Made by a program: the position numbers and the translations under genes
Assembly (NCBI RefSeq): GCF_013408525.1
Contig: NZ_JACBZM010000001.1
Location: 2,294,001 to 2,358,000, forward strand
Length of the DNA: 64,000 nucleotides
Source of the DNA: Nocardioides aromaticivorans
Lineage (GTDB): Bacteria; Actinomycetota; Actinomycetes; Propionibacteriales; Nocardioidaceae
Direction of reading: 5' to 3'
Notes under the pieces: generated by a model
What the model was told of the DNA's origin: nothing
Databases searched by the model: none
What the model saw: the letters and a program-made list of their open reading frames with translations, nothing else
Shown here: positions 42,423 to 51,626 of the stretch, piece by piece
How positions within the stretch are numbered: the stretch's first letter is position 1
Layout of the letters: each line of letters starts with the position of its first letter

Positions 42423-43324
42423 GAGAAGGGCAGGGCCTGACCTTGGCGGCGTTCCTGTCCCGCTTCCGCGGCGTCCTCCTCGGAGTCCTGGGGGTCGCGG
42501 CGGTCGTCGCCGCGTGGGACCTCTACAAGGCCTTCGGCCCCGAGCAGGGCGTGCTGGTCGGCGACACGCGCATCCTGCCGCGCACGACCGACCTCGCGAT
42601 GCCGCACTCCTGGGAGATGCTGCAGCGCTTCGGCGAGCCGGTCACCTCCCTGCGCGGCGCCCCCGACGCCTTCTCCGCCGTGTACGACGCCAGCATGTTC
42701 TCGCTCGGACTGGCCGCCCGCGGCTGGGTGATCGGCGTGGTGGTCGGGCTCGTCCTGGCGCTCGCGATGAGCCGGTTCCGCATCGTCGAGTCGGCGTTGT
42801 TGCCGTGGGTGGTGTTGAGCCAGACCGTGCCGCTCATCGCGATCGCGCCGCTGGTGCGGCGGTGGGGCTCTGAGATCGAGATCGGCGGCTACACCTGGAC
42901 GAGCCAGGACTCGGTCGCGGTGATCGCGGCGTACCTCGCCTTCTTCCCGGTGGCGGTCGGCGCCCTGCGTGGGCTGAAGTCGCCCGACCAGACGCACCTC
43001 GACCTGATGCACGCGCTGGGGGTCGGCTGGTGGCGGACCCTGCTCACCCTGCGGCTGCCGGCGAGCGTGCCCTTCCTGCTGCCCGCGCTGCGCCTCGCCG
43101 CGGCCAGTGCGGTGATCGGCGCGGTCGTGGCCGAGGTGTCGATCGGCCTCAAGGGCGGGCTGGGCCGGATGGTCATCGACTACGCGGTCGCCGCCAGTGG
43201 CGACCCGGCGAAGCCGTGGGCGCCGATCTTCGGCGCCGTCGCGATCGGGCTCGTGGCCGCCGGTGCCGTCGGCCTGCTCGGCCTGGTCCTCCGCCCGTTC
43301 CGACTGACAGGAGCCCCTCGATGA
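42419..43324 (+). CDS. ABC transporter permease (pyrimidine-type importer)
   Basis: A 301-residue BPD-type permease with about six or seven helices. The EAA loop that meets the ATPase reads DLMHALGVGWWRTLLTLRLPASVPFLLPALR. It belongs to the SsuC/TauC/ThiX group that works with NMT1-type binding proteins. The start is uncertain: ATG 42419 lies in the palindromic element and has no clear ribosome site; TTG 42442 and GTG 42392 are in frame. It ends with an ATGA overlap with the ATPase gene. Partner of the permease at 44166. Confidence 0.88.
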   Translation: MREGQGLTLAAFLSRFRGVLLGVLGVAAVVAAWDLYKAFGPEQGVLVGDTRILPRTTDLAMPHSWEMLQRFGEPVTSLRGAPDAFSAVYDASMFSLGLAARGWVIGVVVGLVLALAMSRFRIVESALLPWVVLSQTVPLIAIAPLVRRWGSEIEIGGYTWTSQDSVAVIAAYLAFFPVAVGALRGLKSPDQTHLDLMHALGVGWWRTLLTLRLPASVPFLLPALRLAAASAVIGAVVAEVSIGLKGGLGRMVIDYAVAASGDPAKPWAPIFGAVAIGLVAAGAVGLLGLVLRPFRLTGAPR

Positions 43325-44169
43325 CTCACGCTGCCAGCGACCCCACCGCCGGCCACGCGGCGATCCAGGTCCGCGGCGCCCACCGGGTCTTCGGCAAGGG
43401 CCGCAAGCGGGTCGACGCCCTCAGCGCGGTCGACCTCACCGTGGCCGCCGGGGAGTTCGTGTCCCTCATCGGCCCCAGCGGCTGCGGCAAGAGCACCCTG
43501 CTGCGCCTGGTCGCCGACCTCGACAGCCCGACCTCGGGCGAGATCTCGGTCTTCGGCAAGAGCGCCCGGCAGGCTCGGCTCGACCACGACTACGGCATCG
43601 CGTTCCAGCAGTCCGGGCTGCTGCCCTGGCGCACCGTCGCCGGCAATGTCGAGCTGCCGCTCAAGCTCCACGGGATCAACTCCGACGTACGCCGGGAGCG
43701 GGTCGAGGAGCTGCTCGAGCTGGTCGGCCTGACCGACTTCGCGAAGAGCCACCCCGACCAGCTGTCGGGCGGCATGCAGCAGCGGGTCGCGATCGCGCGG
43801 GCCCTGGCCGAGAGCCCCCGGCTGCTGCTGATGGACGAGCCCTTCGGTGCCCTCGACGAGATCACCCGCGAGCGGATGCAGAACGAGCTGGTGCGGATCT
43901 GCGCGGAGACCGGCGCCGCCGTGCTCTTCGTGACCCACTCGATCCCGGAGGCGGTCTTCCTGTCCGACCGGGTCGTGGTGATGTCGCCGCGGCCGGGCCG
44001 GATCACCGGTGTCGTCGACGTCCGCGCCGACGGCATGGTCGCCGCCCACGACCGCTCCGCCGGCGCCCGCGACGAGGAGGGCTTCTTCCGCGCCGTGGGC
44101 GAGGTCCGCTCCCTGCTGCACGGCACGCCCGAGCCCGCCAGCGCCGCGAGGGGGGTCGACAACAGATGA
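43321..44169 (+). CDS. ABC transporter ATPase (nitrate/sulfonate/pyrimidine type)
   Basis: A 282-residue ATPase powering the importer. Walker A GPSGCGKST, Q-loop AFQQSGLLPW, signature LSGGMQQRVAIARAL, Walker B LLLMDEPFGALD and the H-loop VTHSIPEA are intact. The first residues of the gene overlap the permease stop, and its own stop overlaps the second permease ATG, so all three are coupled. The sequence is of the TauB/SsuB/ThiZ type. Confidence 0.96.
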   Translation: MTHAASDPTAGHAAIQVRGAHRVFGKGRKRVDALSAVDLTVAAGEFVSLIGPSGCGKSTLLRLVADLDSPTSGEISVFGKSARQARLDHDYGIAFQQSGLLPWRTVAGNVELPLKLHGINSDVRRERVEELLELVGLTDFAKSHPDQLSGGMQQRVAIARALAESPRLLLMDEPFGALDEITRERMQNELVRICAETGAAVLFVTHSIPEAVFLSDRVVVMSPRPGRITGVVDVRADGMVAAHDRSAGARDEEGFFRAVGEVRSLLHGTPEPASAARGVDNR

Positions 44170-44984
44170 CCACCGTCGCCAGCGCCGCGCCGGCCCGCGA
44201 CACCCGGGCCCGGCTGCCGATCACCGACGTCCGGTGGAGCACCGTGCTCGCGCCGCTCGCGGTCGGCGTACTCGCCCTGGTGGCGTGGGAGTGGGTGGTC
44301 GACGCCTTCGACGTCAAGCCCTACGTACTGCCGGCGCCGAGCGCGATCTGGACCCAGGTCACCGACCACCTGGACTCGATCGTCAAGGGGGCCCGGGTCA
44401 CCGGGCGCAACGCGCTCATCGGCACCCTCGCCGGAGCCGTGCTCGGCGTCGCGGGCGCGATGCTCGCCGGCAGCTTCCGCTTCGTCGACCAGATGGCGGC
44501 GCCGGTCGTCGCGGCCCTGGCGGTGATCCCGATCGTCGCGCTGGCGCCGGTGCTCTACTCGATGTTCGGCGCCGCGGTCGACACCGGCCGGATCATCGTC
44601 GCCGGCATCTCGGTCGCCGTCCCCGTCTACCTCAACACGCTGCGTGGGCTGCGCCAGGTGCGCCAGGTCCACCTCGACCTGATGACCGCGTGCGCCGCCA
44701 GCCGCTGGCAGGTGGTCCGCACGGTCACCCTGCCCACCGCGACGCCGTACGTCTTCACGGGCCTGCGCGTCGCCTCGTCGCTCGCCGTGATCGCCGCGCT
44801 GATCGCGGAGTACTTCGGCGGACCGATCGGCGGTCTCGGCAAGTCGATCACCTCGTCGGCCGCGAGCAGCAACTACCCGCTGGCGTGGGCCTACGTGTCC
44901 GGCGCGATCGTGCTGGGCCTGCTCTTCTACGTCGTCACGCTGCTGGTCGAGCTGTGGTTCTCGCGCCACCACCGACCGTCCTGA
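44166..44984 (+). CDS. ABC transporter permease, second subunit
   Basis: A 272-residue permease with six helices and the EAA loop DLMTACAASRWQVVRTVTLPTATPYVFTGLR. It forms a heterodimer with the permease at 42419 around the shared ATPase. ATG overlaps the ATPase stop by 4 nt. It belongs to the BPD inner-membrane family that pairs with NMT1/THI5-like binding proteins. Confidence 0.94.
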   Translation: MTTVASAAPARDTRARLPITDVRWSTVLAPLAVGVLALVAWEWVVDAFDVKPYVLPAPSAIWTQVTDHLDSIVKGARVTGRNALIGTLAGAVLGVAGAMLAGSFRFVDQMAAPVVAALAVIPIVALAPVLYSMFGAAVDTGRIIVAGISVAVPVYLNTLRGLRQVRQVHLDLMTACAASRWQVVRTVTLPTATPYVFTGLRVASSLAVIAALIAEYFGGPIGGLGKSITSSAASSNYPLAWAYVSGAIVLGLLFYVVTLLVELWFSRHHRPS

Positions 44985-45030
44985 GCACCCCCGTCTCGGA
45001 ACCCCACCCCCGAGGAAACAGGAGAATCGC

Positions 45031-46212
45031 ATGAAGAGAACACTGAAGCTGGGCGCCACCGCCGCCGCCCTCGTACTGGTCGCCTCCGGCTGTGGGAGCG
45101 ACGACGGCGACAGCGACTCCGAGGTCGACGTCGCCTCCAACAAGGACTGCGCGGCGAAGACGAAGGAGGCCCGGGACGCGGGAGACCTCACCGAGGTGTC
45201 CCTCCAGCTCCAGTGGGTCTCGCAGGCACAGTTCGCCGGCTACTACGCCGCCGTCGCGCAGTGCTACTACGTCGACGAGGGCCTCGACGTGAAGATCGTC
45301 GAGGGCGGTGTCGACATCGTCCCGCAGGACGTCCTCGCCTCCGGCGACGTCGACTACGCCATCTCGTGGGTGCCGAAGGTGCTGGGGTCGATCGAGCAGG
45401 GCGCCCAGATCACCGATGTGGCGCAGATCTTCGAGCGCAGCGCCACCACGCAGATCTCCTTCAAGGACAAGAACATCACCAAGCCGGCCGACCTCAAGGG
45501 CAAGGCCGTGGGCAGCTGGGGCTTCGGCAACGAGTGGGAGCTCTTCGCGGGCATGCAGGACGCCGGTGTCGGGGTGGGCGACATCAACCTGGTGCAGCAG
45601 GCCTTCGACATGAACGCCTTCCTCGCCGGTGACATCGACGCCGCCCAGGCGATGACCTACAACGAGTACGCGCAGGTGCTGGAGACGGTGAACCCGGACA
45701 CCGGCAAGCTCTACACGCCCGACGACCTCAACGTCATCGACTGGAACGAGGTCGGCTCCGCGATGCTCCAGGACGCGATCTGGGCGCAGACCGAGAAGCT
45801 GTCCGACGCCGCCTACGAGGAGCAGACGGTCAAGTTCATCAAGGCCAGCATCAAGGGCTGGGCGTTCGTCCGCGACAACCCCGAGGACGCCGCGAAGATC
45901 GTGGCCGAGTCCGGCTCCGAGCTCGGCACCAGCCACCAGCTCTGGATGACCAACGAGGTCAACAAGCTGCTCTGGCCCTCCACCAACGGCGTCGGCGTGA
46001 TCGACGAGGCCGCGTGGAAGCAGACCGTCGACATCGCGCTGCACACCAAGAACGAGACCGGCGCGACCATCATCACCAAGGAGCCGCCGGCCACGGCGTA
46101 CACGAACGAGTACGTCGAGAAGGCGCTCGCCGAGCTCGAGGAGGACGGCGTGGACACCAAGGGCGCCGACTTCGAGCCGATCACCGTCGAGCTCAAGGAA
46201 GGCGGCAAGTAG
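45031..46212 (+). CDS. NMT1/THI5-like substrate-binding lipoprotein
   Basis: A 393-residue extracytoplasmic binding protein. The signal peptide ends in the lipobox LVASGCGSDD (Cys21). The mature part has the NMT1/THI5 start SLQLQWVSQAQFAGYYAAVAQCYY and VDYAISWVPKVL. Such proteins bind pyrimidine-like compounds (thiamine precursors, HMP, riboflavin-type ligands) and fit import of a pyrimidine in this operon. A ribosome site AACAGGAG precedes ATG 45031. The exact ligand is unknown; a uracil, thymine or hydantoin is suggested by the pathway. Confidence 0.93.
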   Translation: MKRTLKLGATAAALVLVASGCGSDDGDSDSEVDVASNKDCAAKTKEARDAGDLTEVSLQLQWVSQAQFAGYYAAVAQCYYVDEGLDVKIVEGGVDIVPQDVLASGDVDYAISWVPKVLGSIEQGAQITDVAQIFERSATTQISFKDKNITKPADLKGKAVGSWGFGNEWELFAGMQDAGVGVGDINLVQQAFDMNAFLAGDIDAAQAMTYNEYAQVLETVNPDTGKLYTPDDLNVIDWNEVGSAMLQDAIWAQTEKLSDAAYEEQTVKFIKASIKGWAFVRDNPEDAAKIVAESGSELGTSHQLWMTNEVNKLLWPSTNGVGVIDEAAWKQTVDIALHTKNETGATIITKEPPATAYTNEYVEKALAELEEDGVDTKGADFEPITVELKEGGK

Positions 46213-46214
46213 GC

Positions 46215-47531
46215 ATGACCGAGGACCGGGACGCCCTCGCGGCGCAGCTCGACAAGGAGCACGTCTTCCACTCGTGGAGCGCACAGGCGGCGCTCGCGCC
46301 GCTCGTCGTCGCGGGGGGTCTCGGCACCCGGGTCTGGGACCACTCCGGACGGACCTACCTGGACTTCTCCAGCCAGCTGGTGAACGTCAACATCGGCCAC
46401 CAGCACCCACGGGTGGTGGCCGCGATCCAGGAGCAGGCGGCGACGCTCGCGACGATCGGGCCCGCCACTGCCAACCTCACCCGCGGTGAGGCGGCGAAGC
46501 GGATCGCGGCGCGGGCGCCCGCCGGCATGGACAAGGTGTTCTTCACCAACGGCGGCGCCGACGCCAACGAGAACGCCATCCGGATGGCGCGGCTGCACAC
46601 GGGCCGCGACAAGGTGGTCTCGACCTACCGCAGCTACCACGGCAACACCGGCGCCGCGATCGTCTCCACCGGCGACTGGCGGCGGCTGCCCAACGAGTAC
46701 GCCCGCGGGCACGTCCACGTGTTCGGGCCCTATCTCTACCGCTCGGAGTTCTGGGCGACCACGCCGGAGGAGGAGTGCGAGCGGGCGCTCCAGCACCTGC
46801 GACGGGTCGTCGAGTGCGAGGGACCGCAGAGCGTCGCCGCGATCCTGCTCGAGACCGTGCCGGGGACCGCGGGGATCATGGTGCCCCCGCCGGGCTACCT
46901 CGCCGGGGTCCGCGCGCTGGCCGACGAGCACGGGATCGTGCTCATCCTCGACGAGGTGATGGCGGGCTTCGGGCGGACCGGTGAGTGGTTCGCGCTCGAC
47001 GCGCACGACGTCGTACCGGACCTGATCGTGTTCGCGAAGGGCGTGAACTCCGGCTACGTCCCCGTGGGCGGCGTGGTCCTGAGCAACGCGATCGCGGCGA
47101 CCTTCGACGACCGCGTCTTCCCCGGTGGCCTCACCTACAGCGGGCACCCGCTGGCCGCCGCCTCCATCGTCGCGTCGATCGACGCGATGGCCGAGGAGGG
47201 CATCGTCGACAACGCCCGCAAGATCGGCACCGACGTGCTCGGCCCCGGCCTGGCCGAGCTCGCCGAGAAGCACCCGGTCATCGGCGAGGCCCGTGGTGTC
47301 GGGGTGTTCTGGGCGCTCGAGCTGGTCGCCGACCGGGCGACGCGCGCGCCGGTCGCCCCGGCCGTCATGGGACGGGCGAAGGCCGAGCTCGTCTCCCGCG
47401 GCGTGATCCCGTTCATCGCCGACAACCGCATCCACGTCGTCCCGCCCTGTGTCGTGACCGCCGACGAGGTGGCCGAGGCGCTGGCGGCGTACGACGCCGT
47501 CCTGACCCTGCTCGACGAGGAGCTGACATGA
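46215..47531 (+). CDS. Class III aminotransferase (beta-alanine/aminoisobutyrate type)
   Basis: A 438-residue PLP enzyme of the omega-amino acid transaminase family. PLP-binding Lys is in FAKGVNSGYVPVGG, with Asp in LILDEVMAGFGRTG and FFTNGGADANENAIRMAR. It would convert beta-alanine or 3-aminoisobutyrate to (methyl)malonate semialdehyde, the fourth step of the pathway. It starts 2 nt after the binding-protein stop and overlaps the next gene by 4 nt. Confidence 0.92.
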   Translation: MTEDRDALAAQLDKEHVFHSWSAQAALAPLVVAGGLGTRVWDHSGRTYLDFSSQLVNVNIGHQHPRVVAAIQEQAATLATIGPATANLTRGEAAKRIAARAPAGMDKVFFTNGGADANENAIRMARLHTGRDKVVSTYRSYHGNTGAAIVSTGDWRRLPNEYARGHVHVFGPYLYRSEFWATTPEEECERALQHLRRVVECEGPQSVAAILLETVPGTAGIMVPPPGYLAGVRALADEHGIVLILDEVMAGFGRTGEWFALDAHDVVPDLIVFAKGVNSGYVPVGGVVLSNAIAATFDDRVFPGGLTYSGHPLAAASIVASIDAMAEEGIVDNARKIGTDVLGPGLAELAEKHPVIGEARGVGVFWALELVADRATRAPVAPAVMGRAKAELVSRGVIPFIADNRIHVVPPCVVTADEVAEALAAYDAVLTLLDEELT

Positions 47532-49021
47532 CCGAAGTCCTTGACCACTGGATCGCGGGAGGGCCCGACGCCGGTACGTCGGACCGGACCGGGCCCGTCT
47601 ACGACCCCGCCCTCGGGGAGGTCGCCCGGCAGGTGCGCTACGGCAGCGCCGCCGACGTCGATCGCGCTGTCGCCGTCGCGAAGGAGGCCTTCGCGAGCTG
47701 GGGGGAGACCTCCATCGCGCGGCGACAGCAGGTGCTCTTCGGGTTCCGCGAGCTGCTCAACGCCCGCAAGGACGAGCTCGCGGCGATCCTGACCTCCGAG
47801 CACGGCAAGGTGCTCTCCGACGCGGCGGGAGAGGTCGCGCGCGGCCTGGAGGTCGTGGAGTTCGCGTGCGCGATGCCGCAGCTCGCCAAGGGCGCCTTCT
47901 CGCAGAACGTCTCGACCGACGTCGACGTCTACTCCGTGAAGGAGCCGCTCGGCGTCGTCGGCATCATCAGCCCGTTCAACTTCCCGGCGATGGTCCCGAT
48001 GTGGTTCTTCCCCATCGCCATCGCCTGCGGCAACACGGTCGTGCTCAAGCCGAGCGAGAAGGACCCGAGCGTCGCGAACTGGATGGCCGCCCTGCTCGCC
48101 GAGGCCGGCCTGCCCGACGGTGTCTTCAATGTCGTCCACGGCGACAAGGAGGCCGTCGACGCGCTGCTGGACAACCCCGACGTCGCGTCGGTCTCCTTCG
48201 TCGGCTCGACCCCGATCGCGCGCTACGTCTACGAGACCGGGACCGCCCACGGCAAGCGGGTCCAGGCCCTCGGCGGCGCCAAGAACCACATGCTGGTGCT
48301 GCCCGACGCCGACCTCGACCTGGTCGCGGACTCGGCCGTCAACGCGGGCTTCGGCTCGGCCGGCGAGCGCTGCATGGCGATCTCCGTGGTCGTCGCCGTC
48401 GAGCCCGTCGCCGACGAGCTGATCGACAAGATCCGCGACCGGATGGGCAAGCTGGTCACCGGCGACGGCCGCCGCTCCTGCGACATGGGCCCGCTGATCA
48501 CCCGCGAGCACCGTGACAAGGTCGCCGGCTACCTCGACGTCGCCGCCGCCGACGGGGCCACCGTCGTCGTCGACGGGCGCGAGGTCGAGGTGGACGGCGC
48601 TGCCGAGGGCTTCTGGCTCGGCCCGACGCTGATCGACCGCGTCCCGACGACGTCGACCGTCTACACCGACGAGATCTTCGGACCCGTGCTGTCGGTGGTG
48701 CGGGTGGCGTCGTACGCCGACGGGGTGGCGCTGATCAATGCCGGGCCCTACGGCAACGGCACCGCGATCTTCACCAACGACGGTGGCGCGGCCCGCCGCT
48801 TCCAGCGCGAGGTCGAGGTCGGCATGGTCGGCATCAACGTCCCGATCCCGGTGCCCGTCGCCTACCACTCCTTCGGCGGCTGGAAGGCGTCGATCTTCGG
48901 CGACGCGAAGGCCTACGGTCCGCAGGGCGTGGAGTTCTTCACCCGCGAGAAGGCGATCACCTCGCGCTGGCTCGACCCGTCGCACGGCGGGCTCAACCTC
49001 GGGTTCCCGCAGCACACCTGA
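47528..49021 (+). CDS. mmsA: CoA-acylating (methyl)malonate-semialdehyde dehydrogenase
   Basis: A 497-residue aldehyde dehydrogenase that converts malonate or methylmalonate semialdehyde to acetyl- or propionyl-CoA with CO2. Typical MMSDH block EPLGVVGIISPFNFPAMVP is present, and the nucleophile Cys is in GSAGERCMAIS. It completes the pyrimidine pathway: uracil gives acetyl-CoA and thymine gives propionyl-CoA. The ATG overlaps the aminotransferase stop. Family A repeat begins 3 nt after the stop. Confidence 0.94.
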   Translation: MTEVLDHWIAGGPDAGTSDRTGPVYDPALGEVARQVRYGSAADVDRAVAVAKEAFASWGETSIARRQQVLFGFRELLNARKDELAAILTSEHGKVLSDAAGEVARGLEVVEFACAMPQLAKGAFSQNVSTDVDVYSVKEPLGVVGIISPFNFPAMVPMWFFPIAIACGNTVVLKPSEKDPSVANWMAALLAEAGLPDGVFNVVHGDKEAVDALLDNPDVASVSFVGSTPIARYVYETGTAHGKRVQALGGAKNHMLVLPDADLDLVADSAVNAGFGSAGERCMAISVVVAVEPVADELIDKIRDRMGKLVTGDGRRSCDMGPLITREHRDKVAGYLDVAAADGATVVVDGREVEVDGAAEGFWLGPTLIDRVPTTSTVYTDEIFGPVLSVVRVASYADGVALINAGPYGNGTAIFTNDGGAARRFQREVEVGMVGINVPIPVPVAYHSFGGWKASIFGDAKAYGPQGVEFFTREKAITSRWLDPSHGGLNLGFPQHT

Positions 49022-49024
49022 CCC

Positions 49025-49105
49025 TGGACGAGAAAACTCACGCTTGGACGATGAAACTTCGTCGTCCAAGCGTGAGTTTCACCGGCCGGCCGGTGAAACT
49101 CCCAC
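49025..49105. repeat. Palindromic repeat family A, copy 1
   Basis: This 81-bp element is 77/81 identical to 59005-59085. It contains a 17-bp or longer inverted repeat (AAACTCACGCTTGGACGA at 49034 onward with its complement near 49062-49079) and the palindrome ACCGGCCGGCCGGT. It follows the mmsA stop by 3 nt and can act as its transcript end. Confidence 0.85.
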
Positions 49106-49199
49106 GGCGCCCGGTCCCGGCTCGACCCGCCCGATCGGACTATCCCGGTCGGGCGCTTCGGCCGTGCCGCCCGGCCCGCGCCGTGGCGAGGATGGACCG

Positions 49200-49922
49200 A
49201 TGACGGGGAGGCAGTCCTTCCGCGGCGTCCTGGTGGACGGCCTGCGGGTGCAGTTCGGATCGGTCGAGGCCGTCACGGGTGTCGATCTGCGCGTCGAGCA
49301 GGGCCAGTCGATGGCGCTGCTGGGTCGCAACGGAGCCGGCAAGTCGACCACGATGCGGGTGCTCGCCGGCGTCGTACCCCCGACGTCGGGCACCGCCCTC
49401 GTGGGTGGGTACGACGTCCGGGAGGCCGCGCTCGAGGCGAAGCGGGTCGTCGGGTACTGCCCCGACGTCGGCGGGCTGGTCCCCCGTGCGACGCCGTGGG
49501 AGCACCTGCAGCTCAGCGCCCGCCTGCGTGACCTCGCCGACTGGGAGATGCGCGGCCGGGCGCTGCTCGAGCGCTTCGACCTCGGCGACGTCGCGCACCG
49601 GGTGACCGCAGGCTTCAGCCACGGCATGTCGCGGCGGCTGAGCGTCGTCCTCGCCGCACTGCACGAGCCCGAGGTCCTGTTGCTCGACGAGCCCTTCGAC
49701 GGTGTCGACCCGGTCGGCGTCGAGGCGACCTTCGACGTGATCGAGGACGCCCGCGCCCGTGGCGCCGCCGTCCTCGTCTCCACGCACCTGCGCGACCTGG
49801 CGGTCGAGGTGTGCTCGGAGGTGGCGGTGCTGCGTGGGGGGACGCGCATGGCCACCATCTCGTCCGGCTTCATGGCCGGCGACGACGGTGCCCGTGCCTA
49901 CCGCGCGCTCCTCGCCGGCTGA
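49200..49922 (+). CDS. ABC exporter ATPase
   Basis: A 240-residue ATPase with Walker A GRNGAGKST, a signature-like FSHGMSRRLSVVLAAL (degenerate LSGGQ: SHGMS), Walker B LLLDEPFDGVD and STHLRDL. It is of the CcmA/multidrug type. The protein encoded next (49957) is a large membrane permease. ATG 49200 follows a GCGAGG stretch. Substrate unknown. Confidence 0.9.
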   Translation: MTGRQSFRGVLVDGLRVQFGSVEAVTGVDLRVEQGQSMALLGRNGAGKSTTMRVLAGVVPPTSGTALVGGYDVREAALEAKRVVGYCPDVGGLVPRATPWEHLQLSARLRDLADWEMRGRALLERFDLGDVAHRVTAGFSHGMSRRLSVVLAALHEPEVLLLDEPFDGVDPVGVEATFDVIEDARARGAAVLVSTHLRDLAVEVCSEVAVLRGGTRMATISSGFMAGDDGARAYRALLAG

Positions 49923-49956
49923 GCCGACGCCGCACCGGCGGGCGCGCGCCCACCCG

Positions 49957-51366
49957 GTGCGCGACGTCGGCCACCTGCTCCGCTTCCGCGCCGCGACGGT
50001 ACGACGCCCCCGGGCCGCCGCGCTCGCGCTGGCCGTGCTCGGGCTGGCCACCGTGGCCGCGGCCGTGGTGCCGGCGTGGGTCACGGTCGATCCCGGGCTG
50101 GCGCGGCTGCTGCAGCCGGGCCTGGTCGCGATCGCGCTCGTGGCCGGCGGGAGCGCCGCGGCGAGCGGAGGCGGCCGGGAGCTACTGCCGCGCGACGCCG
50201 CGGCCGTGCACCCGATCAGTCCGCTGACCGACCACCTCGGCGCCCTGCTGCTGTCGCCGCTCAGCGCCGGCTGGCTGATCCAGGCCTGGGCGCTGCTCGG
50301 GCTCGCGTCGGCCGTCGGGGTCCCGGCCGCGCCGGTGGTGGCGCTGTGCTGGCTGGTGGCCTCCACGGTGCTGGCGCAGGCGGTGGGGTGGACCTCGGAA
50401 TGGCTGCGACGGCGCCACCGCGGGCTGCTTCCCGTCCGGCTGGCGCTGCCGCTCGTCGTGGCCGGTCTGCTCGCGGCGGGCCCTGCGGAGGTCGTCGCGG
50501 CGACGATCCGGGACGGCGACCTCATCGTCGTCGTGGTGGTGACGCTGGTCGTGGTGACCCTCGGGCTGGTCGTCCTCGGCGCCCGTCTCGCGGGGGCCGT
50601 CGCCCGGCTGGTGCCCCGTGACGAGGGCCGCCTCGAGACCCGTGCCCACGCGCCGCGGCCGACGCCGCGCAGCGACTTCGTCGTGCTCCGCCGGATCGAC
50701 CGCGGCTCGGTCTGGCGCAGCGCCCCGCTGCGCCGCGGTACCTGGCTGCTCGCCCTCGCCCCCGGGTCGGTCGCCCTCGCGGGCGGCCTCGACTGGCCGG
50801 CGCTGGTGCTGATGCCGGGCCTCGTCGCCTCCGGCTGCGTACTGCTGTTCGGCGTCAACCTCTGGTGCCTCGACGGCCGCGGCATGCTCTGGCGCGAGAC
50901 CCTCCCCGTCGCGCCGCGCACGGTCGTGGCCGCCCGCGCGTGGGTGCTCGCCGAGCTGCTCCTCGGTGCCGGGGCGGTCACACTGCTGCTGGGCGCGGTC
51001 CGGGCCGGTCGCCCCACCGCGGCGGAGCTCGCTGCCGTCGTACTCGCCCTCGCCGTGGTCGTCGCCCAGTCCGTCTCCGCCGGCCTGCGCTGGTCCGCCG
51101 CCCACCCGCACGCCGTCGACCTCCGCTCCGCGCGCGCCACCCCGGCCCCGCCGCTCGCGATGGTCGGCTACTCGCTGCGCCTCGCCGTCGCCACCACCGT
51201 CGCCGGCCTGCTGCTCACCGGCCTCGCCACCGCGGGCCGGGTCGACCTGCTGCTCGCGGTCGCCGCCGTGCTGGTCCTGGTGTCGGCGCTCCGCATCTCC
51301 CGTTCGGTACGACGGTGGGCCGATCCGCTCGCCCGCGCCGAGGTCGTCGCGGTGGTCGCCGCCTGA
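49957..51366 (+). CDS. ABC-2-like membrane permease
   Basis: A 469-residue membrane protein with about ten to twelve helices and few charged loops, partner of the ATPase encoded 34 nt upstream. No signature domain is recognisable, but the layout fits an ABC-2 exporter permease. GTG 49957 (MRDVGHLLRFR) is the best start; its ribosome site is weak. The end runs to the family D repeat at 51369. Confidence 0.75.
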   Translation: MRDVGHLLRFRAATVRRPRAAALALAVLGLATVAAAVVPAWVTVDPGLARLLQPGLVAIALVAGGSAAASGGGRELLPRDAAAVHPISPLTDHLGALLLSPLSAGWLIQAWALLGLASAVGVPAAPVVALCWLVASTVLAQAVGWTSEWLRRRHRGLLPVRLALPLVVAGLLAAGPAEVVAATIRDGDLIVVVVVTLVVVTLGLVVLGARLAGAVARLVPRDEGRLETRAHAPRPTPRSDFVVLRRIDRGSVWRSAPLRRGTWLLALAPGSVALAGGLDWPALVLMPGLVASGCVLLFGVNLWCLDGRGMLWRETLPVAPRTVVAARAWVLAELLLGAGAVTLLLGAVRAGRPTAAELAAVVLALAVVVAQSVSAGLRWSAAHPHAVDLRSARATPAPPLAMVGYSLRLAVATTVAGLLLTGLATAGRVDLLLAVAAVLVLVSALRISRSVRRWADPLARAEVVAVVAA

Positions 51367-51368
51367 GG

Positions 51369-51600
51369 CCGGTGGTCGAGGAGGTCGCGCAGCGACCGTC
51401 TCGAGACCCCTCGCTCCGGTGCACCCACTGTGACCCGGGGGATCCTCCGGCCCGGCGGCCACCGACGACAGTCCGGCGAACCGTGTTGCCACGTCTCGTG
51501 ACGGTCGCTGCGCGACCTCCTCGACGACCGGGGGTCGTCGCTGCGCGACCTCCTCGACGACCGGGGGTCGTCGCTGCGCGACCTCCTCGACGACCGGCGG
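51369..51600. repeat. Family D repeats: one inverted copy, then three tandem 33-bp units
   Basis: 51369-51408 is a reverse copy. 51493-51600 holds three units with a 33-bp period, each containing GCTGCGCGACCTCCTCGACGACCGG or near it in two overlapping pieces. Between them lies an 84-bp unremarkable stretch. The whole 260-bp gap has no credible gene. Confidence 0.8.
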
Positions 51601-51626
51601 GTCAGGCAGTCAGTAGTGTCGGCCGG

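Noticed and set aside
51493..51600. CRISPR or VNTR array
   Set aside because: Only three units, nearly contiguous, with a core found singly elsewhere; this is an intergenic repeat family.
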